DNA of 64,000 nt. It comes from Burkholderiales bacterium (GTDB taxonomy: Bacteria > Pseudomonadota > Gammaproteobacteria > Burkholderiales > Ga0077523). Below are positions 59,795 to 64,000 of the stretch, in pieces. Location: positions 290,152 through 354,151 of the forward strand of contig JALHMS010000002.1 of the NCBI GenBank assembly GCA_022843925.1. The letters are read 5' to 3'. How positions within the stretch are numbered: position 1 is the first letter of the stretch; each line of letters starts with the position of its first letter. Both the position numbers and the translations under genes were made by a program. Below the pieces are notes generated by a model, which saw nothing but the letters and a program-made list of their open reading frames with translations, ran no database searches and was not told the DNA's origin.

Positions 59795-62700
59795 CAGCGG
59801 CACTCCAGCGGCCCGTTCGGCCGCAAGGTTCGGTTGGCAAGCGAGGGGTCGTCCTCCGGCTGGGGCTTCTCGCGGGCGGCGAGGACGGGCGTCGCCTCCG
59901 CGCGCAGCACGGCAACCAGGATGGGATCGGCCACGGGAGGCGGTGCTATCACCGCGGGCACCACGGCGACCACCGGTCGACCCACGATGGTGAGATTCTC
60001 GCCGAGAACGGCGGGTGCGCCTGCGACGAAGAAACCGGATACGCCGGCCGCCGCGTCCGGCGCGCCATCGACCGTGAAGCCGCCGGTCGCGGCGCCGGGC
60101 AGTGCCAGCACGATGTTGCCGCCGGACTCGACCACGCTGATCCGCGCGTAGGCATCCTCGCCGGTGCCGGTCATGAGGGCGACGGCGCGCCCGACCGACA
60201 GCGGATCGTCATCGCTGCCGATGGCGCGAGCCGCGAAGAGTTCGGCCGAGGCGCCGTCGCCTGCGCCGCCGGTGATCGTCAGGTTGCCGCCCACGTCCAG
60301 CTCGCAGGTGCCCACGCTGCTGCCTACCTGGGCCGTGGCGCTGTCCGTGCGGCCACCGCTGATCACGACGTCACCGGCGACGGTGCCCCTGACGGCCCCA
60401 GGCCGTGCGGGCAACGCACCGGCATCGCCGCCGATGATGCCGGCCGCCCGCTGATCGGCACGGACCTGCAGGGAACCGGCGTTCACCGTGATGTCGTCGC
60501 CACGCACGATGCTGTCGTCCACCGTGAGGCGCCCGGTCGTGTTCACCGTGATCGTGTTCCTCGCCGTCATGTCCGCGCCGACCAGCGCGTCGAGCGCGCC
60601 GGTCTGGATGTCGATGGTGTCGAACACGAACGATTCGCCCCCCACCGTACCGGAGATGTCTCCGGCGGTGGCCAGGAACGAGCGGCTGACGGCGAGCGAT
60701 CCGCGGCCCGCGACCAGGCCGCCCGATTGCGCGTAGTCGGCCACCTGCAGGCCCGAGCGCGCCACCAGCGTCCCGCTGTTCATGGCGAGGCTCGAGATGT
60801 TCGCCGGCCCGAACAGGCCGACGGAGCTGTTGGTCACCGTGAACAAGCCACCGCCGCCGATGTTCGTGGTCCCGCCGACCAGGAGTCCACTGTTCTGCAG
60901 CGTGAGCGATCCGCCGTCGAAGGCGAGCGAGGCCAGTCGCAGGGACGTGCCGTCGACCACGCGGGCACCGCTGCCCGGCAGGTCGAAGGTCGTCCCCGCA
61001 GCGATGTCGTAGGCGCCCGGCCCGGCCAGCGTGCCGCTGCGCCAGTGGAATGCCCCGCGGTCCTTCAGCACGGTCATCCCAGCGGCGACGTCGATGCGGC
61101 CGCCGTTCATGTCCACCGTTCCGAGGCTGTGGGTGCTGTTGTGGCTCACCACGATGTTCCCGGTGTTCACGAGATCGTTCTCCAGGAAGCTGTTGCCGAG
61201 GCGCATCGTGCCGGCGTTCTCGATGCGCCCGGCGCCGCCGATGAACGCGTTCCTGAGATCGAAGGTCGCTCCGGTATCGACGATGACCGAGCGCTCCGCG
61301 TCGATCTGCGCTCCGTCGCCCGAGACGGTGAGCGTCGCGCCGTCTAGAAGTCTGGTGCTCCCGGTGCCGCCCTGGCTGCCGTTGTTCCACGCGAACGACT
61401 CGGCGATGCTCAGCTCGCCTGTCCCGCCGATGACGCCACCGCTCTGGGTGAGGGTCGACACCCGCACAGGTGCATTCGCGGCAAAGGTACCGTCGGTCAC
61501 CGAGATCTCGTTCGCGTCGAACGCAGCGTTGGCGTTCAGTTGCCCGCCGGAGACGGTGATGCGGCCTGTTGATGTCGACGCCTGCGAGAACGAGAGGCTG
61601 CTGCCCGCGACGACGATGTTCTCGGTGGCGAAGAGGCGGCCTGCGAGCGCAGCATCGCTGCCGCCGCGCACCGTGACCGTGATGTCGCCCGGATTCTCGA
61701 TGCGTACTTCGTCGTCGGCATCGGGGGTCACGCCGCCGCTCCAGTTCGAGGCGATGTCCCAGAATCCGCTGCCACCGATCCAGCGACGCAGCGATTCGGG
61801 ATCGAGGGCGATGGCGAACGACGAGGCACCGAACGTCGGCGTGGCGCTCAGCGCGCCCGAGGTCTGGATCGTGCCGAAGCTGCCGGTGATGCAGTCCGCG
61901 AGGTCGCAGACGACGAGCACGAAGTTCTGGCCGGCGGCGGCCGTCGGGTCGGCGACCACGGCTTCCAGCGTGCCGGCCAGCGATACGCGACCGCCCACCG
62001 CCAGGACGTCGCGGGGCTCGGCGGCGTCGCCCTCGATGCGAGTGACGAGGCGGCCTTCCGGGGCCTGCGTGAAGTTCCCCAGGATCGCCAACGTGCCCGG
62101 CGAACCGGTCGTCCCAGGACGGACCTCACCGCGGTTCACGACGCCCCCGGGCGCGACGATCGTGCCTCTCCCGGTCAGCACGCCGGTCGCGGCGTTTTCG
62201 AGGGCACCCGCCGCGAGCGCGAATCTCGCCAGGGATGCCGTGTCGATCGTGCCGTTGTTGACGGCCAGATTGGCGATCTGCAGTGTGCCCTGGCGGACAT
62301 CGATGCGGCTGCCGGCGACGTTCGTGAACGAGAGGGCACCGCCCGGAATGGTGCTCGTACCGGTGCCGCCGTCCTTCGTCACCGTCCCTGCATTGGCGAA
62401 CGTGCTGGGCGTGCCCGTTGCGGTGAGGGTGCTGTCCGTTCGGAAAGCGAAGGTACCGGTGGCGAGGTTGTCGAAGCGCGCACCGTTGGCGAGCACGAGT
62501 TCCTGGTTGTTGCCCGGGGAGATGTCGTAGACGACGGTGCCGGCGCTGGTGAGCGTGGTGCCGTCGATCACGTGGAAGCCGGGGCCGGCGATCGTGGAGC
62601 TGGAGCCCGTCGCAAGGTTCACGGTGCCGGGGCCGGAGATCGTGGCCCCGCGGGTCCAGTCGAGCGCGTTGGCGATGTTGGCCGCAGTGCCGGCGCCGAG

Positions 62701-64000
62701 GTTCAGCGTGCCGCCGGTGAGATCGAGTTGCGTGAGATCGAGGCGGCTCGAACCAGCTGTGGTCACGCTGCCCGAGTCGAGGCTCGCGCTGCCGGTCACC
62801 ACCGTGTCGGTCAACTGCACCGTGGCACCCGCCACGTTGATCCGGCCGTTCACCGCGCTGCCCGTGGTGAAGGTGTGCGTGCCGCCGGTCAGCGTGACGT
62901 TGTTGCCGACCAGAGTCGTGATGCCGGTGAAGGTGCCGTTCTGCTGGAGGCGGATCGTGCCGGTGCCGCTGTCGATCGTGCCGCCCTGGTTCTCGACGGC
63001 GACGTTGATGCTGGAGATGCCCGTGCCGCCGTCCTTGTTCACCGTGCCGACGTTGACGAAGGTCCCGGCAGGACCTGACCCCGGGCGCGCCACGGTGCTG
63101 TCGGTGCGGAAGGTGAAGGTGCCGGTGGCGAGGTTGTCGAAGCGGGCGCCGTTGGCGAGCATGAGATCGCGGCCGGCGTTCGGGGCGATGTCGTAGATGA
63201 CGGTGCCGGCGTTGGTGAACGTGGCGCCGTCGATCAGGTGCAGGCCGGTGCCGGTGATGGTCGTCGTGGCGGCAGTGGGGAGGCTCACGGTGCCGGGGCC
63301 GGAGATCGTGGCACCGCCGGTCCAATTGAGCGCGTTGGCGATGTTGGCCGAGGTGCCGGCGCCGAGGCTCAACGCACCACCGCTGAGATCGAGTTGGGTG
63401 AGATCGAGGCGGCTCGTGCCGGCGGCGGTCACGCTGCCCGAAGAGAGGCTCGCGCTGCCGGTGAGCACCGTGTCGTCCAACTGCACCGTCGCACCCGCGA
63501 CGTTCAACCGGCCGTTCACCGCGCTGCCCGTGGCGAAGGTGTGCGTGCCGCCGGTCAGCGTGACGTTGTTGCCGACCAGAGTCGTGATGCCGGTGAAGGT
63601 GCCGTTCTGCTGGAGGCGGATCGTGCCGGTGCCGCTGTCGATCGTGCCGCCCTGGTTCTCGACGGCGACGTTGATGCTGGAGATGCCCGTGCCGCCGTCC
63701 TTGTTCACCGTGCCGACGTTGACGAAGGTCCCGGCAGGACCTGACCCCGGGCGCGCCACGGTGCTGTCGGTGCGGAAGGTGAAGGTGCCGGTGGCGAGGT
63801 TGTCGAAGCGGGCGCCGTTGGCGAGCATGAGATCGCGGCCGGCGTTCGGGGCGATGTCGTAGATGACGGTGCCGGCGTTGGTGAACGTGGCGCCGTCGAT
63901 CAGGTGCAGGCCGGTGCCGGTGATGGTCGTCGTGGCGGCAGTGGGGAGGCTCACGGTGCCGGGGCCGGAGATCGTGGCACCGCCGGTCCAATTGAGCGCG
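59794..64000 (-). CDS. Giant repeat-rich adhesin-like protein (N-terminus outside window)
   Basis: At least 1400 residues of a filamentous-hemagglutinin/autotransporter-like passenger, 5' end beyond the right edge. Short beta-helix-like repeats dominate (TFTNAGTVIYDIAPNAG, NGARFDNLATGTFTFR, GSAVNGRLNVAGATVQLDD, GGTGISSINVAVENQGG). Copies of a 222-residue unit are near-identical, and a third, more diverged copy precedes the C-terminal region. The latter, with about 700 residues, contains degenerate repeats (GGRIDVAAGMTVLKD, GDDITVNAGSLQVRAD) and ends in a short charged tail without a TonB-like or barrel domain. So it is not a classical autotransporter; secretion by a two-partner TpsB could fit (inference). 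Confidence 0.8.
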   Translation of the reverse strand, partial: ALNWTGGATISGPGTVSLPTAATTTITGTGLHLIDGATFTNAGTVIYDIAPNAGRDLMLANGARFDNLATGTFTFRTDSTVARPGSGPAGTFVNVGTVNKDGGTGISSINVAVENQGGTIDSGTGTIRLQQNGTFTGITTLVGNNVTLTGGTHTFATGSAVNGRLNVAGATVQLDDTVLTGSASLSSGSVTAAGTSRLDLTQLDLSGGALSLGAGTSANIANALNWTGGATISGPGTVSLPTAATTTITGTGLHLIDGATFTNAGTVIYDIAPNAGRDLMLANGARFDNLATGTFTFRTDSTVARPGSGPAGTFVNVGTVNKDGGTGISSINVAVENQGGTIDSGTGTIRLQQNGTFTGITTLVGNNVTLTGGTHTFTTGSAVNGRINVAGATVQLTDTVVTGSASLDSGSVTTAGSSRLDLTQLDLTGGTLNLGAGTAANIANALDWTRGATISGPGTVNLATGSSSTIAGPGFHVIDGTTLTSAGTVVYDISPGNNQELVLANGARFDNLATGTFAFRTDSTLTATGTPSTFANAGTVTKDGGTGTSTIPGGALSFTNVAGSRIDVRQGTLQIANLAVNNGTIDTASLARFALAAGALENAATGVLTGRGTIVAPGGVVNRGEVRPGTTGSPGTLAILGNFTQAPEGRLVTRIEGDAAEPRDVLAVGGRVSLAGTLEAVVADPTAAAGQNFVLVVCDLADCITGSFGTIQTSGALSATPTFGASSFAIALDPESLRRWIGGSGFWDIASNWSGGVTPDADDEVRIENPGDITVTVRGGSDAALAGRLFATENIVVAGSSLSFSQASTSTGRITVSGGQLNANAAFDANEISVTDGTFAANAPVRVSTLTQSGGVIGGTGELSIAESFAWNNGSQGGTGSTRLLDGATLTVSGDGAQIDAERSVIVDTGATFDLRNAFIGGAGRIENAGTMRLGNSFLENDLVNTGNIVVSHNSTHSLGTVDMNGGRIDVAAGMTVLKDRGAFHWRSGTLAGPGAYDIAAGTTFDLPGSGARVVDGTSLRLASLAFDGGSLTLQNSGLLVGGTTNIGGGGLFTVTNSSVGLFGPANISSLAMNSGTLVARSGLQVADYAQSGGLVAGRGSLAVSRSFLATAGDISGTVGGESFVFDTIDIQTGALDALVGADMTARNTITVNTTGRLTVDDSIVRGDDITVNAGSLQVRADQRAAGIIGGDAGALPARPGAVRGTVAGDVVISGGRTDSATAQVGSSVGTCELDVGGNLTITGGAGDGASAELFAARAIGSDDDPLSVGRAVALMTGTGEDAYARISVVESGGNIVLALPGAATGGFTVDGAPDAAAGVSGFFVAGAPAVLGENLTIVGRPVVAVVPAVIAPPPVADPILVAVLRAEATPVLAAREKPQPEDDPSLANRTLRPNGPLECR
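62615..63946. repeat. Tandem 666-bp repeats in the giant adhesin gene
   Basis: Two full units, 62615-63280 and 63281-63946, and the beginning of a third at 63947. Sequence about 62880-63300 recurs almost unchanged 666 bp to the right. The first part of each unit (around 62640-62880 against 63306-63546) has diverged more. The period equals 222 codons, so the frame is kept. Confidence 0.9.

Noticed and set aside
62126..63991. A 621-codon minus-strand frame rich in Arg and His inside the adhesin gene
   Set aside because: Frame-shifted reading of the adhesin repeats; composition is typical of shadow frames.
62615..64000. Repeats as a possible CRISPR array
   Set aside because: Units are 666 bp and coding in a constant frame; no short repeats with unique spacers are present anywhere in the window.

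Overview
The window is high-GC chromosomal DNA, most likely from a betaproteobacterium. The evidence is the lon-hupB-tRNA-ppiD-fabI block, the gloB-methyltransferase-rnhA-dnaQ block, the adjacent efp/earP pair with Arg32 in EF-P, a tRNA-Val(CAC) beside gltX, and PEP-CTERM proteins. These are family-level inferences made by reading the sequence; no database search was run.

Layout. 1-4.2 kb: end of lon, hupB, tRNA-Val(TAC), tRNA-Asp(GTC), ppiD and, convergently, fabI. 4.3-11 kb: a four-gene Yej-type peptide ABC importer operon. 11.1-16.9 kb: a MltD-type lytic transglycosylase, gloB, a methyltransferase, rnhA, dnaQ and a lipoprotein with an HExxH motif; the last four genes overlap end to start. 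16.9-21.8 kb: a NMT1/THI5-like ABC importer whose binding-protein gene is separated from its permease and ATPase genes by an opposite-strand chemoreceptor, then tRNA-Val(CAC). 21.9-23.9 kb: gltX, a 44-residue acidic protein, tRNA-Ala(GGC) and tRNA-Glu(TTC). 23.9-25.4 kb: a decayed stretch with vapC, mazE and mazF remnants. 25.4-31 kb: an outer-membrane barrel protein with a two-component system, a PEP-CTERM phytase-like protein and a truncated PEP-CTERM gene. 31-39 kb: an NmrA-like oxidoreductase divergent from an AraC regulator, a DUF808 membrane protein, a glutathione peroxidase, a PsiF-repeat protein, a PlsC-like acyltransferase, small secreted or VOC proteins, and a WYL regulator.

39.4-53.9 kb is the most unusual part. 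One tightly packed five-gene cluster encodes a 2823-residue surface protein (LEPRMLFDGA signal, DUF4347 with a His/Cys pair, DUF11-like repeats, SdrD-B-like domain, basic C-terminus), a TolC-like lipoprotein, a short HlyD-type adaptor, an adaptor with an N-terminal soluble domain resembling GAF, and a fusion of an M50 (site-2) metalloprotease with an HlyD-like adaptor. There is no ABC or other ATPase in the cluster. It reads as a dedicated export and processing system for the giant protein that differs from a standard type I system.

54-64 kb: efp and its rhamnosyltransferase earP, a DsbD/ScsB-type reductase, a protein with two FecR domains translationally coupled to the gene before it, and the 3' part of a second giant repeat protein containing near-identical 666-bp tandem units that run off the right edge of the window.
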